Shown in pieces: positions 35,644-45,390 of a stretch of DNA of 64,000 nt. A model generated the notes under the pieces. The model was not told where the DNA came from and did no database searches. It was given only the letters and a program-made list of their open reading frames with translations. A program made the translations under genes and the position numbers. Every line of letters starts with the position of its first letter. Position 1 is the first letter of the stretch. Source of the stretch: Pontibacter liquoris (GTDB taxonomy: Bacteria; Bacteroidota; Bacteroidia; Cytophagales; Hymenobacteraceae); contig NZ_JALEBG010000001.1 in NCBI RefSeq assembly GCF_022758235.1, positions 2,170,001 to 2,234,000 on the forward strand, written 5' to 3'.

Positions 35644-36881
35644 GTTAGCTCCTCTAACTTTTGCACTAATGCTTGAGCAGAAGCCTTCGCAGAATATTTG
35701 TATAGCACCTGTAACTGAGGGCTCCAGGAAATCTCATCGTGAAGTAGAGTATCCAGCTTACTTACTATATCCTCTAATAATTGCTGTTCAGCTACTTCCT
35801 CCCTGTACTCAACCAGTAGGTCTTCTGCTCCACTCTCCTTCATTACCGTAACGGCGCTGCTCTCGCCATGCAATATCCCGAATACCGGCCTGTTGCTTAA
35901 TAAGGCCTGGAAAGTTTTGGACGCGGTATAATGCTTTTCAGTACTGCCGATGATCATAACAGCAAAAGAAGCTGAAAGAAAATGAAGCACATGCAAAAAA
36001 GGAAACCGCTCCCGCACCTCATGCACAACAGTCTCGATTCCATAATGCCGGGCATAATCAGCGATCGTATTGCCCGCATAAGCGCCTGTTCCTAAAAAAA
36101 ACAGTTGCTTCCGGTTATCCCATGCGCCCTGCTCTACTTTCTGCTTTATAGACTGGAACAATAGTTTAATAAACAAATGGGAATTGGGCAGAAAGGCACC
36201 TGCATAAACTAATGGCTGGCAATCCATGTTTGCCCACGGTAAGGTAATCTTGTCCACTTTAACCTGGTGGTCTCGGGGGTCGAAGCCATATGGCATGCCT
36301 ACATGCGCCACGTGCCTTTTATTGAAATTACGATCCAGTACAGGGGCATAATACGCCGAAGACACACCGGAAATCAACGCAGCTTTTTTTACTGCAATGG
36401 GTTCCAGCCACCTGGCTACCAACAGGCTCAACTTCGATCGCCAGTCGCGGCGGTTGCTGATATCGCGCACCCAGGGGTCAATGTAATCAATACCATACTG
36501 GACACCCGTTTTGGCGTGCAGCAGCCTTCCTAACAAAGCGGTATAAAAGGATGGTATGGGGATCCAAATAAAATCAATGGGACGGCTTTGCAGCAGCTCA
36601 AGGGCTTTCCGGTACAGGAAAGGAAAAGCCCGCAGGCCAATATCCCCTACCAGTCGCGGATTTGTGATGCCAAAAGCTTTTGTATACACTACTTCCACAT
36701 CAGGAGAAACTGTTTTAGCGATATCCAGGTCCGGCACTTCCTCATAATAGGCGGCCTTTACTGTCAGCACTACTGGTTGCCAACCAAATTCTTTGAGAAA
36801 GTTGGCGATCAGCCGGGGCCGGTGTACCCCAGCCAGGTTGGAGGGCACCCAATGCGGATAGATGATCAGGAGGTTCTTCAT
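35640..36881 (-). CDS. Putative glycosyltransferase (GT4-like)
   Basis: A 413-residue protein with GT-B character. The N-terminus (LIIYPHWVPSNLAGVHRPRLIANFL) is the pattern of GT4-like acceptor domains. The C-terminal half has a Rossmann-like segment but no clean E-x7-E motif (it reads GILHGESSAVTVMKESGA). The family assignment is weaker than for its neighbours. It lies 4 nt from the upstream transferase and overlaps the downstream one by 4 nt. Confidence 0.75.
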   Translation of the reverse strand: MKNLLIIYPHWVPSNLAGVHRPRLIANFLKEFGWQPVVLTVKAAYYEEVPDLDIAKTVSPDVEVVYTKAFGITNPRLVGDIGLRAFPFLYRKALELLQSRPIDFIWIPIPSFYTALLGRLLHAKTGVQYGIDYIDPWVRDISNRRDWRSKLSLLVARWLEPIAVKKAALISGVSSAYYAPVLDRNFNKRHVAHVGMPYGFDPRDHQVKVDKITLPWANMDCQPLVYAGAFLPNSHLFIKLLFQSIKQKVEQGAWDNRKQLFFLGTGAYAGNTIADYARHYGIETVVHEVRERFPFLHVLHFLSASFAVMIIGSTEKHYTASKTFQALLSNRPVFGILHGESSAVTVMKESGAEDLLVEYREEVAEQQLLEDIVSKLDTLLHDEISWSPQLQVLYKYSAKASAQALVQKLEELT

Positions 36882-36885
36882 TACG

Positions 36886-38106
36886 TTAAAATGTCTGCCA
36901 GATTTCTGTCAACTTTTCGGCTTCTTTCTCCCAGGCAAGCTCTCTTGCTGCTGCAAATCGTGTTTGCTTCGCCTCCCGGATCGGTTGTAATTTCGCCAAC
37001 ACCTGTCTGAAAGCTGTTTCAAACCCCTCTGTACTCTGCTGAAAAACACTTCCTATCTGCGGGTGTTCATCTATAAATAATGCTTGTCCCCGGGTGTCTG
37101 TCGCTAAAACAAATAATCCCGCCTGTGCATAGGCAATAAGTTTGTTGGAGAGGGCTATATCCTTATTTATATCACTCCTGCTTATTTCAATTGCTAGGCC
37201 TATATCATAATTTGCAAGTTGTAAATGAAGTTCTGACTGAGGTAAAGGTTCTCTATATTCGATCACATCATCATATTGCTTTAAGAAAGCTTCATAAAAT
37301 TCCGGTATTAAATTTCCTATCAACGTCAATTTCACACGATCTCTAAAACTATAAAGTACCGGTATAACCAACTCAAGCCCTCTGCCTGCTGCAATATTTT
37401 GAGAAAACCACACTAACTTAGTTCTAGAATTCGACAAGGATTTCGGCTGCTGGAATTCAAGCAAAGAAAATGCATTATTCAATAAAAAACGTTTCTGTTC
37501 AGACACATCATGTATGAAGCTAAATGTAGCTTCACCAATGAGCGGGCTTGCATAACTAACATAGGCCGCGGTAGGCAGTAACTTTTTCAGTATGAATTCC
37601 CTTCTTTCTTTTTCATTTCCGGCATCCCGTGATACCATTTCGCCAGGATGATAATCTTCAATGTCAAAAGCAAAGGGTATAGTGTATTTTTCAGCAAAAT
37701 TATAGGCCGGGTAAAGGGACCCTAAATTATGGCTTATGATGAAGTCGTATGAAGAAGGTAAGCTTTCTAGGCTGCGATTCAGTAAATAACTTCTTTTATC
37801 AGAAGCAAAAGCATTTACTCTTCGGGAAAATTTTAAAAATTTATAAACCTTCCTGCAGCCGTATTGCACGCCAGAAGAAAATAGCCAGCTTAATAAATTT
37901 TTTCTTGTAGCAGGTATAGTTATAAACTTTACCCCTTCAAGAGATTCTCTTAAACTATGCTCAATATTATTAGTCCAGTTGTCAAAATCGAAAAGAACAA
38001 CAGTGGGAAGGTAACCGGCTTCCACAGCAACCTTTACTTCCTTTAACAAGCGAGGGTTTGTAGTAAGATTGTTAGTGGTCAGAAAAAGTATATTCTTTGA
38101 CTTCAT
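36886..38106 (-). CDS. Putative glycosyltransferase (GT4-like)
   Basis: 406 residues from the ATG at 38106, which overlaps the upstream stop (ATGA). A longer frame to 38151 would run 49 nt into the upstream gene. N-terminal ILFLTTNNLTTNPRLLKEV and the C-terminal NKLIAYAQAGLFVLATDTRG segment are typical of GT-B enzymes in which the usual E-x7-E glutamates are less obvious. Codon and base use are intermediate between the GC-richer flank and the AT-rich cassette. Confidence 0.78.
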   Translation of the reverse strand: MKSKNILFLTTNNLTTNPRLLKEVKVAVEAGYLPTVVLFDFDNWTNNIEHSLRESLEGVKFITIPATRKNLLSWLFSSGVQYGCRKVYKFLKFSRRVNAFASDKRSYLLNRSLESLPSSYDFIISHNLGSLYPAYNFAEKYTIPFAFDIEDYHPGEMVSRDAGNEKERREFILKKLLPTAAYVSYASPLIGEATFSFIHDVSEQKRFLLNNAFSLLEFQQPKSLSNSRTKLVWFSQNIAAGRGLELVIPVLYSFRDRVKLTLIGNLIPEFYEAFLKQYDDVIEYREPLPQSELHLQLANYDIGLAIEISRSDINKDIALSNKLIAYAQAGLFVLATDTRGQALFIDEHPQIGSVFQQSTEGFETAFRQVLAKLQPIREAKQTRFAAARELAWEKEAEKLTEIWQTF

Positions 38107-39101
38107 CTTTCTTCCCTCAAATAATATTTCACCAAGCGTGCAGCTTTCCACCCTAAAGTATGCTTGATTACTTCTATCAATCCTCCACCAAGCGTTGGTA
38201 AAGCGGCATTAGTGTCCAGGGCATTGTATCTCCTTAAGGCTATTTTAGAAAGTACCCTGTGTTTTGGATAGGATGAAACGGCAAAATTCAGGTATTGCGT
38301 AGCGATAGCTTTTCTTAACTCTGACGTGTTTGTCTTTTTAAGCAAATAAGAATGCTTCAGATCAATTGTTAACAAGGTATTCTGAAGATAATTTTTACCA
38401 GTTTTCTGGCTTAAGCTAGCCTCCCTTAATGACCTTCGGTAATAATTATAAACCCCCGGTACATGCAAGACACCTTCGCTGGCCAGAACAACACGGGTAA
38501 AAAATTCGCCGTCATCATCGGGGCATCTATAGTTACGCCAACCGCCTGCTTTATCTATCAAATGACGCGGAACCAGCCAGGAGTTTGTCTGTATAAAATG
38601 AGGTTTGCCGTACCCTCCGTACAGGTTTATTAAAAAGTTTGCAGGGTAATCCGTGGAATAAATGTAGGATGACTGATCTACTTTCCTGCTCTTATTCAAT
38701 AACTCTTCCTCATTGAAAAAATCAATATGATCACAAACGGCGACTTTATTTGGCTGCCTCTTTAAGGCTTCAACTTGTTTTTCAATCTTATCTTCCGAAA
38801 GAAAGTCATCTACATCCAGGAATTGAATATATTTTCCTGTTGCATTTGCCAGCCCCGTATTACGGGCTGCAGCTGCCCCAGCGTTCTTTTGCCTGATAAT
38901 TCTGCATCTATCTGATTCAAAAGCTTTAGCTATAGCGTAACTCTGATCTGTTGAAGAATCATCTACAATAATCAGCTCAATATTCGAATAAGTTTGCGAT
39001 AAAACTGATTTGATAGAATCCGACAATATATGCTGACTGTTGTAAACTGGGATTATAACAGACACTATGGGAAAATAAGCCGATTCTGGAGCTGCAGACA
39101 T
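38103..39101 (-). CDS. Glycosyltransferase family 2
   Basis: A 332-residue GT-A enzyme: VSVIIPVYNSQHILSDSIKSV, VDDSSTDQS, NAGAAAARNTGL and the metal-binding LDVDD are all present in order. The C-terminal ~90 residues are helical and basic. It lies near the left edge of the AT-rich cassette. Confidence 0.9.
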   Translation of the reverse strand: MSAAPESAYFPIVSVIIPVYNSQHILSDSIKSVLSQTYSNIELIIVDDSSTDQSYAIAKAFESDRCRIIRQKNAGAAAARNTGLANATGKYIQFLDVDDFLSEDKIEKQVEALKRQPNKVAVCDHIDFFNEEELLNKSRKVDQSSYIYSTDYPANFLINLYGGYGKPHFIQTNSWLVPRHLIDKAGGWRNYRCPDDDGEFFTRVVLASEGVLHVPGVYNYYRRSLREASLSQKTGKNYLQNTLLTIDLKHSYLLKKTNTSELRKAIATQYLNFAVSSYPKHRVLSKIALRRYNALDTNAALPTLGGGLIEVIKHTLGWKAARLVKYYLREER

Positions 39102-39128
39102 TATCTTTATGAGCTTTATACCACAATC

Positions 39129-40040
39129 CTATAAAACTGTAGCTATGATTTGTAAATTATATGTTACATCAGACACATGCTCCGGCGCTTTATTATCAAG
39201 TGCTTCATTTGTATGCTTATCGGGAACATTAATTGTCCAATTTGCTTTCATCTTATACCATTCATACTCAATGTCTATATGCCCTATATCAATAGCCTGA
39301 TATCCTTCTTGGTGAAGATCATAGGCTAAAACAGTAGCTGTGGGCCCAAGAGCTATTAAAATAACATTATCTTTCCTTATCTTCTTAGCTTCTTCTAGAA
39401 TATCATTGTATTTACTAAAGGCATTTACTGTCGGGCATAATATCCTTTTAATTGATTTAGTATTATCGAAAAGATCATTACCTAGCCCTAAACGGCTTTT
39501 GCTACCCTCAATTATAATAATATTCTTTTCATGCCATACTGATTTTATAGAATTAAACCTTTCATTAGCGAGTGTAATACTCTTGTAAATTATATATGGC
39601 CTTGTAATAAATGCATTATAATAAATAGTATCAGAATTTAACGATTTAGCCCAATAACCATAATATTTTGCCAGATGTTTAATCCAAATATACTTTGCCT
39701 TGTCTTTATACTGATTGAGATTACTAAAAACATCAGGGATACAGATAATGATTCCTTTTTCATTGGATCTAAGAACCTCCTGAAGTCTAAGGGATAGCTC
39801 TTTGGAAGCATTTTGAAATTCAATATCCTCCCCTCTCATCAGCCTGATCTCCCCATCTCCAAATCTCGCAACAGAGCTCTTACTAACTATTATCTTTTTT
39901 ACCGTAGACTCTACTGATAGCACATTAGGTGTTAAATTTTTATATCTCAGGTAGGATTTAACAGCCACGTACCTCGCATTTGCTTTGTAGAACGAACCCT
40001 TAAATCTTATCTTCTCTATCAAATTGCCCATATAACTCAA
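39129..40040 (-). CDS. GT-D fold (DUF1792/SP_1767-like) putative glycosyltransferase
   Basis: A 303-residue protein. The motif ARFGDGEIRLMRGEDIEFQ (about residues 58-76) is the signature of the GT-D glucosyltransferase family, first described from a streptococcal enzyme, where the DxE is catalytic and metal-free. The C-terminal half has the expected LIALGPTATVLAYDLHQEGYQAIDIGHIDIEYEW. Strongly AT-rich, unlike the flanks of the locus. The 130 nt before it contain no gene. An alternative start at 40031 is possible. Confidence 0.85.
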   Translation of the reverse strand: MSYMGNLIEKIRFKGSFYKANARYVAVKSYLRYKNLTPNVLSVESTVKKIIVSKSSVARFGDGEIRLMRGEDIEFQNASKELSLRLQEVLRSNEKGIIICIPDVFSNLNQYKDKAKYIWIKHLAKYYGYWAKSLNSDTIYYNAFITRPYIIYKSITLANERFNSIKSVWHEKNIIIIEGSKSRLGLGNDLFDNTKSIKRILCPTVNAFSKYNDILEEAKKIRKDNVILIALGPTATVLAYDLHQEGYQAIDIGHIDIEYEWYKMKANWTINVPDKHTNEALDNKAPEHVSDVTYNLQIIATVL

Positions 40041-40170
40041 AACAATGTCTCTACTTGTGTAAAGGCAAGTAAGTTTTAAATTAAATATATTTAAATCATA
40101 TATATTTTAACCATTCTTATTTATAATTCTAAGTTTAAGCTATACTTGAATCTGAAAGCTGACTAGTTTT

Positions 40171-41028
40171 TCATAAATGAAAGATACCTTCAAAAGCATC
40201 TCTTATACTAAAATTAGCTGATCGCAAGGACTGCTTAGAGCGTTTTAAGTCATTGGACTTAGCATAAAAAGCGAAAACGTTAACGATAAACCGCCTTTTG
40301 TTTTTCTTTTGAAGGTATTGAATATCTTTCTGATCTAAATGTAAGTTAAGTTCGTCCAAAGCATCTCTTAAGTAGCAATAAGAGTTATGTAAGTAAGCAT
40401 ATTTATTATTAACCTCCTGTCCCTCATGTCTTCTATAGTATGATATGGGAAATGGAAAAACCAAAACGTGTGCTTCAGATGCTGCTTTAAGGTTGAAATA
40501 ACCATCATTGGCAGGTCCATATTTGGTTGGAAACCCCTCTAAGTATTCAAAGAATTTTCTTTTTATGATCATTCCTCCCGGCCCTATCTGCAGGAATGGC
40601 TTTGTGAAAAAGTGTTTCTTTATAGCAGACTCCGGATCCAAAGCAAATGGCTCCAAGTGGCCCTCTGGACTAAAAACTCCAAATTGTGCCTTCTTATTAA
40701 GAGAAAAGGCTGTGGTGCATTTTACTAGAGAATCTTCATGAAGTAGATCATCAGAATCCAAGTATGTCAGTAAGTCTCCCTTTGCATAACTGGCGGCACG
40801 GTTCCTGTTTGGATAATCACCCAGGTTTCTCTCATTCTTGTATACAGCGATTCTGCTATCGGAGCTTTCATATTCCTTTGCAATTTCTAAAGTTCTGTCT
40901 GAAGAGCAGTCATCAGTTATGATCAATTCCCAATTAGTATAGCTGGATTTTAAGACGCTATCTATCGCCTCACTGATGTAGGATTCACGATTAAAGGCCG
41001 TCATTAAAATACTAATCAGCGGCTGCAT
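40171..41028 (-). CDS. Glycosyltransferase family 2
   Basis: About 285 residues from the ATG at 41028 (MQPLISILMTAFN). A longer frame from 41049 would overlap the upstream gene by 14 nt. GT-A motifs: ITDDCSSDRT, NLGDYPNRNRAA and the metal-binding LDSDD. PFLQIGPGGMIIKRKF fits the acceptor loop of the family. The gene is AT-rich. The donor is unknown. Confidence 0.88.
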   Translation of the reverse strand: MQPLISILMTAFNRESYISEAIDSVLKSSYTNWELIITDDCSSDRTLEIAKEYESSDSRIAVYKNERNLGDYPNRNRAASYAKGDLLTYLDSDDLLHEDSLVKCTTAFSLNKKAQFGVFSPEGHLEPFALDPESAIKKHFFTKPFLQIGPGGMIIKRKFFEYLEGFPTKYGPANDGYFNLKAASEAHVLVFPFPISYYRRHEGQEVNNKYAYLHNSYCYLRDALDELNLHLDQKDIQYLQKKNKRRFIVNVFAFYAKSNDLKRSKQSLRSANFSIRDAFEGIFHL

Positions 41029-41035
41029 TAAATCT

Positions 41036-42283
41036 TTATCGCCCTCCATCTTTCTCTTTTAATAAACTCTTGATTTGAGTATTTATACTTTCCCCAATCA
41101 CTTGCCAATCGTATTGTTGCTTTACCAACTTCCGTGCATTTCGTCTTATCGAATCAAACTTCTGTCCATTTGTGAGCAACGCTAAGATCTGAGCGACAAA
41201 AGCTTGCGGATGATCAGCGATCAGCAGATGTTTTCCATCTTCATACCTTATACCCTCTGCACCTATTGTCGTTGAAACTACAGGATTGCCAAGGCTCATG
41301 GCTTCAAGTATCTTTAGTCGCGTACCGCTTCCACTTAGCAAGGGTACAATGGCAACTGACGCTCTGTAATAATATGGATTTACATCAGGGACAGTACCAA
41401 CAAAGTTTACATTTTTGTCTTCAATAAAGGCTTTATAATAATCCACAGAAGCGTTCTGGCCAACTACAGTAAGCACCAAACCAGGTAGTTCCGATTTGAG
41501 TGTAGGAAATACATCACTATAAAACCATTGCAAGCCTTCCATATTTGGCTGGTAATTCAGGCTGCCACAGAATATAATTTCCTTTTTGCTATACTTCAAA
41601 GCATCCTCATCATAAGGCTTCTTTGAAGTGTCAACTCCATTGGATACAACTATTCCCGGTATATTAGCCTTATTTAGTCCAATAAGTTTTTCTCTGTCTT
41701 CTTTGCTACAGCAAAAGAAGCAATCTACACTTTTATGTAGTTGCTTTTCCTGTTGCAGTGCGCAATTAGCATAGCTCAATAATCTATTATCCTGCAGTGC
41801 TTTTGCCTGTTGTGCCCAGAGGTCTGAATCTACATTATGAGCATCATATAAATGGACAGAACCAGGACTTAGCCGTTTAATAAGTGCTGATAGTTCCCCA
41901 ACTGCTTCAAGATTTTCATAATATACTATATCAAATTTTAACTCCCTTATTAAGGATGTTATAATGGGATATGATGCCAGAAAGTAACTGTTGGCTTGCC
42001 CCCTAATTATCCGCTTCTTTACCCTATAACTAATCGCATTCATAGTCTTCATATAGATACCGGAAGCAGAGTCGGGTATATGTATTCTGGAGGTACTCTT
42101 AATAACTACATTCTCTGGCAGAGTATAGCCATTAACTGAAGTAAAGGAGCCTTCCGGTTGGGTCGTAACAACATAAACTGTATGCATACGAGCCATTTCT
42201 TTTAAAATGTTAAAGCAACGCAAAGCACCACCTCCAACCGGTGGGTAAAAATTATAGGGTATGATTGAAAGAATGGTGGCCAT
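41036..42283 (-). CDS. Glycosyltransferase family 4
   Basis: A 415-residue GT-B enzyme. N-terminal IPYNFYPPVGGGALRCFNILKEM is the glycine-rich acceptor loop. The C-terminal LLSGSGTRLKILEAMSLGNPVV includes the phosphate-binding segment and the first conserved Glu. The stop of the upstream gene overlaps this start by one base. AT-rich. Function: transfer of an undetermined sugar during repeat-unit synthesis. Confidence 0.9.
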   Translation of the reverse strand: MATILSIIPYNFYPPVGGGALRCFNILKEMARMHTVYVVTTQPEGSFTSVNGYTLPENVVIKSTSRIHIPDSASGIYMKTMNAISYRVKKRIIRGQANSYFLASYPIITSLIRELKFDIVYYENLEAVGELSALIKRLSPGSVHLYDAHNVDSDLWAQQAKALQDNRLLSYANCALQQEKQLHKSVDCFFCCSKEDREKLIGLNKANIPGIVVSNGVDTSKKPYDEDALKYSKKEIIFCGSLNYQPNMEGLQWFYSDVFPTLKSELPGLVLTVVGQNASVDYYKAFIEDKNVNFVGTVPDVNPYYYRASVAIVPLLSGSGTRLKILEAMSLGNPVVSTTIGAEGIRYEDGKHLLIADHPQAFVAQILALLTNGQKFDSIRRNARKLVKQQYDWQVIGESINTQIKSLLKEKDGGR

Positions 42284-43311
42284 TACTTAATACTCTTTCT
42301 TTCAATAAGTTCTAAAACTTTCATCAATTCAACTTTATTCCCTTCATAAAAATGAGGATAATAATCTATAAACTTTTCAAATACCTCTTTAGGAGTATTT
42401 AAAAGATCATAGTTTGTCTGAAAAGCTATTAGTTTATTAATCAAATCATTTCTAGAATGATAAACTGTAAAGATATCCGGCAATTTACCTTCCTGATGTA
42501 TTTGCGGATTTTCATCTAATCGCCAAGACATTGGCCAAGATGAGCTTGAAGTAAATATTTGCACCCCTGCAGTCAGGCATTCAGCTATCGGCAAGCCAAA
42601 CGCTTCTGGGAACTGTAATAAAATTACACTGGATTTGTTATAAATTGCTCTAATCTCTGTAGTAGTATATTCCCCTGATAAAGCGATATACTTAATTCCT
42701 AATTCATTTAGAACTTCTAGTTGATCTTCCCTATGAGATTCGTATCCAGCCTGTGCAAAATCAACTAAAACGATAAACTCATCTTTTGTATTTGGTATAA
42801 GGCCTGTATTGCGAAGATCTAAGCCTATACATGACCAAGGACCTTTAGCATTATTGATTTCAGTTGTGTCAGTTACAGCCAGATGGTAATCGTATCTCTC
42901 AATGGTAGGATCACTTTTAGCTAAAAGCTGGTCAATTTGTGTAGGAGCATTACCTAAATAATATACCTCGTAATAGAGTACGGGCTTACCAGTAATATTC
43001 TTTAATTTTTCAATATTATAATGATCTTTCCAAAAACCATTTGGTGTACATTCGCAAATAACAATAGCATCATATTGCTTTAGTTTTTTTAAAAATAAAT
43101 GGTCTTGAAAAAAGCTTTGAAACTTTTTTCGAAGCCAAAAATGGTATTTGTACCTGTGAGCTTGCTCCTGATAAGAGTATAGCCTTGCTAAAACATCTAT
43201 ATTATGGAAGATATCAGCATTTATTCCAACATTTTTTAGCTGATATTTTAATGACTCAGCTAAAATTCTGGGACTTCGATAATCCGGCCGGCTAAGGATT
43301 GCTATTTTCAA
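42283..43311 (-). CDS. GT-B-like putative glycosyltransferase, atypical
   Basis: A 342-residue protein with no clear GT4 acceptor loop. The C-terminal part (about 230-300) has FPEAFGLPIAECLTAGVQIF, which fits the E-x7-E region of GT-B enzymes, so a transferase role is likely. The N-terminal half (ILSRPDYRSPRILAESLKYQL) is unlike its neighbours and I cannot place it in a family. AT-rich; overlaps the next gene by one base. Confidence 0.65.
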   Translation of the reverse strand: MKIAILSRPDYRSPRILAESLKYQLKNVGINADIFHNIDVLARLYSYQEQAHRYKYHFWLRKKFQSFFQDHLFLKKLKQYDAIVICECTPNGFWKDHYNIEKLKNITGKPVLYYEVYYLGNAPTQIDQLLAKSDPTIERYDYHLAVTDTTEINNAKGPWSCIGLDLRNTGLIPNTKDEFIVLVDFAQAGYESHREDQLEVLNELGIKYIALSGEYTTTEIRAIYNKSSVILLQFPEAFGLPIAECLTAGVQIFTSSSSWPMSWRLDENPQIHQEGKLPDIFTVYHSRNDLINKLIAFQTNYDLLNTPKEVFEKFIDYYPHFYEGNKVELMKVLELIERKSIK

Positions 43312-43364
43312 AAATTGACTAAGCGAATAAGATGCATGATATAAAAACAGTTAATATCTGACTT

Positions 43365-44306
43365 TTATTTAAGATTAATTAACCTTTTGAAAAATCTTAC
43401 CGGAGATAATATAGCTTTACCAAGACGATATCTAAAGCTTGTTTCAAAACTTATCCTTAGTTTGTGGTAATTTTTAATCTGTTCAACTAAAGCTTCTTCA
43501 CAAGCCTGAAGCTCTATAGATTGGAGTAACTCACAGTTATTAGAAGACAATATATCCAATTTAGATGTCTGTTCTATCTGAATTATCCTGGCTAGTAGTG
43601 GCCAGGTATAAGCAGCTTTAGCGTTTACTCCTGTTAATTGATTATGTGTTAATGAATACAGACGTTGTTGAATAGTGTACAAAGGTTCTGCGATAGACAC
43701 TCCCTTATAGACTTTCAGAATATTATAAACCCAATAAATATCCTCAGCAACTCTCCCCGCAAAGTACTGATGATATCCTGGATAGATCGATAGTACTTCC
43801 CTTCTTATCATCATGGTTGCACACATAGTTGGTGCAAAGTTTGTAAACTTTCGATTTCCAAAGGAAAGAAATTCGTCTTTTAAATGCTCATCTGTCAGGG
43901 ATATCAAATTAACCTGCTTTTTAGGGCTATTAACATATCTGTAATTGGTAAAGCAAATTCTTAGATCAGCGTCATCTAAGAAAACCTTGACTTGTTTCTC
44001 TATTCTATCGGGCTCAGACCAATCATCTGCATCCTGAAAGGCAATTAAATCACCTCTAACTGTTTGTAAAGCTGTATTAACAGCACCAATTTTAAGTGTG
44101 TTTTTTTCTAATGCGATGATCTTGATTCTATTATCATTTATATTTCTAATTATTTTTAAGGTGTTATCTGTAGACGCATCATCAACTAGAATTATTTCAA
44201 TGTTTTTATAAGTTTGGTTGACTATTGAAAGGATAGACTTCTTAACATATTTATCTACATTATAACAAGGTATAATTACAGAAGCAAGGGGCAATTCATT
44301 AGACAT
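43365..44306 (-). CDS. Glycosyltransferase family 2
   Basis: About 313 residues from the ATG at 44306 (MSNELPLASVIIPCYN), 1 nt after the upstream stop; the longer frame from 44327 overlaps that gene. GT-A motifs: VDDASTDNT, the DxD-like FQDADDW and NFAPTMCATMMIRREVL. The C-terminus is basic and helical. AT-rich. Confidence 0.9.
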   Translation of the reverse strand: MSNELPLASVIIPCYNVDKYVKKSILSIVNQTYKNIEIILVDDASTDNTLKIIRNINDNRIKIIALEKNTLKIGAVNTALQTVRGDLIAFQDADDWSEPDRIEKQVKVFLDDADLRICFTNYRYVNSPKKQVNLISLTDEHLKDEFLSFGNRKFTNFAPTMCATMMIRREVLSIYPGYHQYFAGRVAEDIYWVYNILKVYKGVSIAEPLYTIQQRLYSLTHNQLTGVNAKAAYTWPLLARIIQIEQTSKLDILSSNNCELLQSIELQACEEALVEQIKNYHKLRISFETSFRYRLGKAILSPVRFFKRLINLK

Positions 44307-44307
44307 T

Positions 44308-45372
44308 TTAAAATAGCTTTGATACAAGAAGTTTGCAGAAGTGTTTTAACAAAAAGGTATCAAATTTCCCTATTTTCATTAGCTCATAAATTCCGCTTTT
44401 TGCATTGGCAAAGTCCTTTTTAATAAAGCATAAATTAATAAATTTTTTTATAAAATATATTTTTAGTTGTTTTTGGTTAATTGAACAACCAAATTTCCAA
44501 TCCCTATTTAACTGCCTAACATCTGCGTCTGAATAAATATACTTTTCCCAGAAGCTTCTAATAAATTCGGGTACCATTATAAAACGCTGCAGATCTAAAA
44601 TAATACTGCTACGCTCATTTAAAAAATTATCTTTTACTTGATTAGACACAGTTTTAGAATTTTCATGGAATCTGAAATTCACTACAGGGTCTTTGAGTTT
44701 ATAAAAGTTTTGTTGACCATATAATAAAAGGAACCGTACCCAAAGCTCTCCATCCATGATAAAGTGCATGTCTTCCGGTACAGGACTAATTTGTTTGAAC
44801 TCTCTTAATCTAAAGAAGGTAGATGGTTGAGCAATCTGGCAAAATTCAATAGTTTCTTCAAGAGACTCTTTAAGTACAGTTCCTTCTCTAAGAATAGTTT
44901 TTCCATTGTTCCAAACATGATTCTCATAACCTGATACAACTAAAATCTCTGGATTAACCTTGAAAATTTCTGCTACTTTAAATAAGGCACCAGGTTCTAA
45001 CCAATCATCACTGTTCAGCCAATTTACTATATCACCTGTACAACGTTCAAGTCCCTTATTTATCGCATGGCTCTGCCCTTTATCAGGTTCACTTATCCAA
45101 TAAGTTATGTACGACTCATATTTTCTTATCACCTCAAGAGTATTGTCTGTACTTCCCCCATCAATGATAATTATTTCAAGATTTGGATAATTCTGTTCTA
45201 TAGTTGATACTATAGTTTGCTCTATAAATTGTCCTTGATTAAATGAGGGGGTTATAATTGAAATTTTAGGAAAATAAATAGGCTTATTGCAATTAGTAAG
45301 TTCTTTGCTACTTCCCTTTGACAATTCTAAACTCCCGGAGAGAGATTTGTATATACTATTTTGAATGTTCAT
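44308..45372 (-). CDS. Glycosyltransferase family 2
   Basis: A 354-residue GT-A enzyme with a ~35-residue N-terminal extension before SIITPSFNQGQFIEQTI. Motifs: IDGGSTDNTLEV, SEPDKGQSHAINKGL and LNSDDWLEPG, matching the PGS/WcaA-like branch. One of the most AT-rich genes in the window: 44401-44460 has 10 G/C of 60. Confidence 0.9.
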   Translation of the reverse strand: MNIQNSIYKSLSGSLELSKGSSKELTNCNKPIYFPKISIITPSFNQGQFIEQTIVSTIEQNYPNLEIIIIDGGSTDNTLEVIRKYESYITYWISEPDKGQSHAINKGLERCTGDIVNWLNSDDWLEPGALFKVAEIFKVNPEILVVSGYENHVWNNGKTILREGTVLKESLEETIEFCQIAQPSTFFRLREFKQISPVPEDMHFIMDGELWVRFLLLYGQQNFYKLKDPVVNFRFHENSKTVSNQVKDNFLNERSSIILDLQRFIMVPEFIRSFWEKYIYSDADVRQLNRDWKFGCSINQKQLKIYFIKKFINLCFIKKDFANAKSGIYELMKIGKFDTFLLKHFCKLLVSKLF

Positions 45373-45390
45373 TTCCTATAATTTTTTGGA

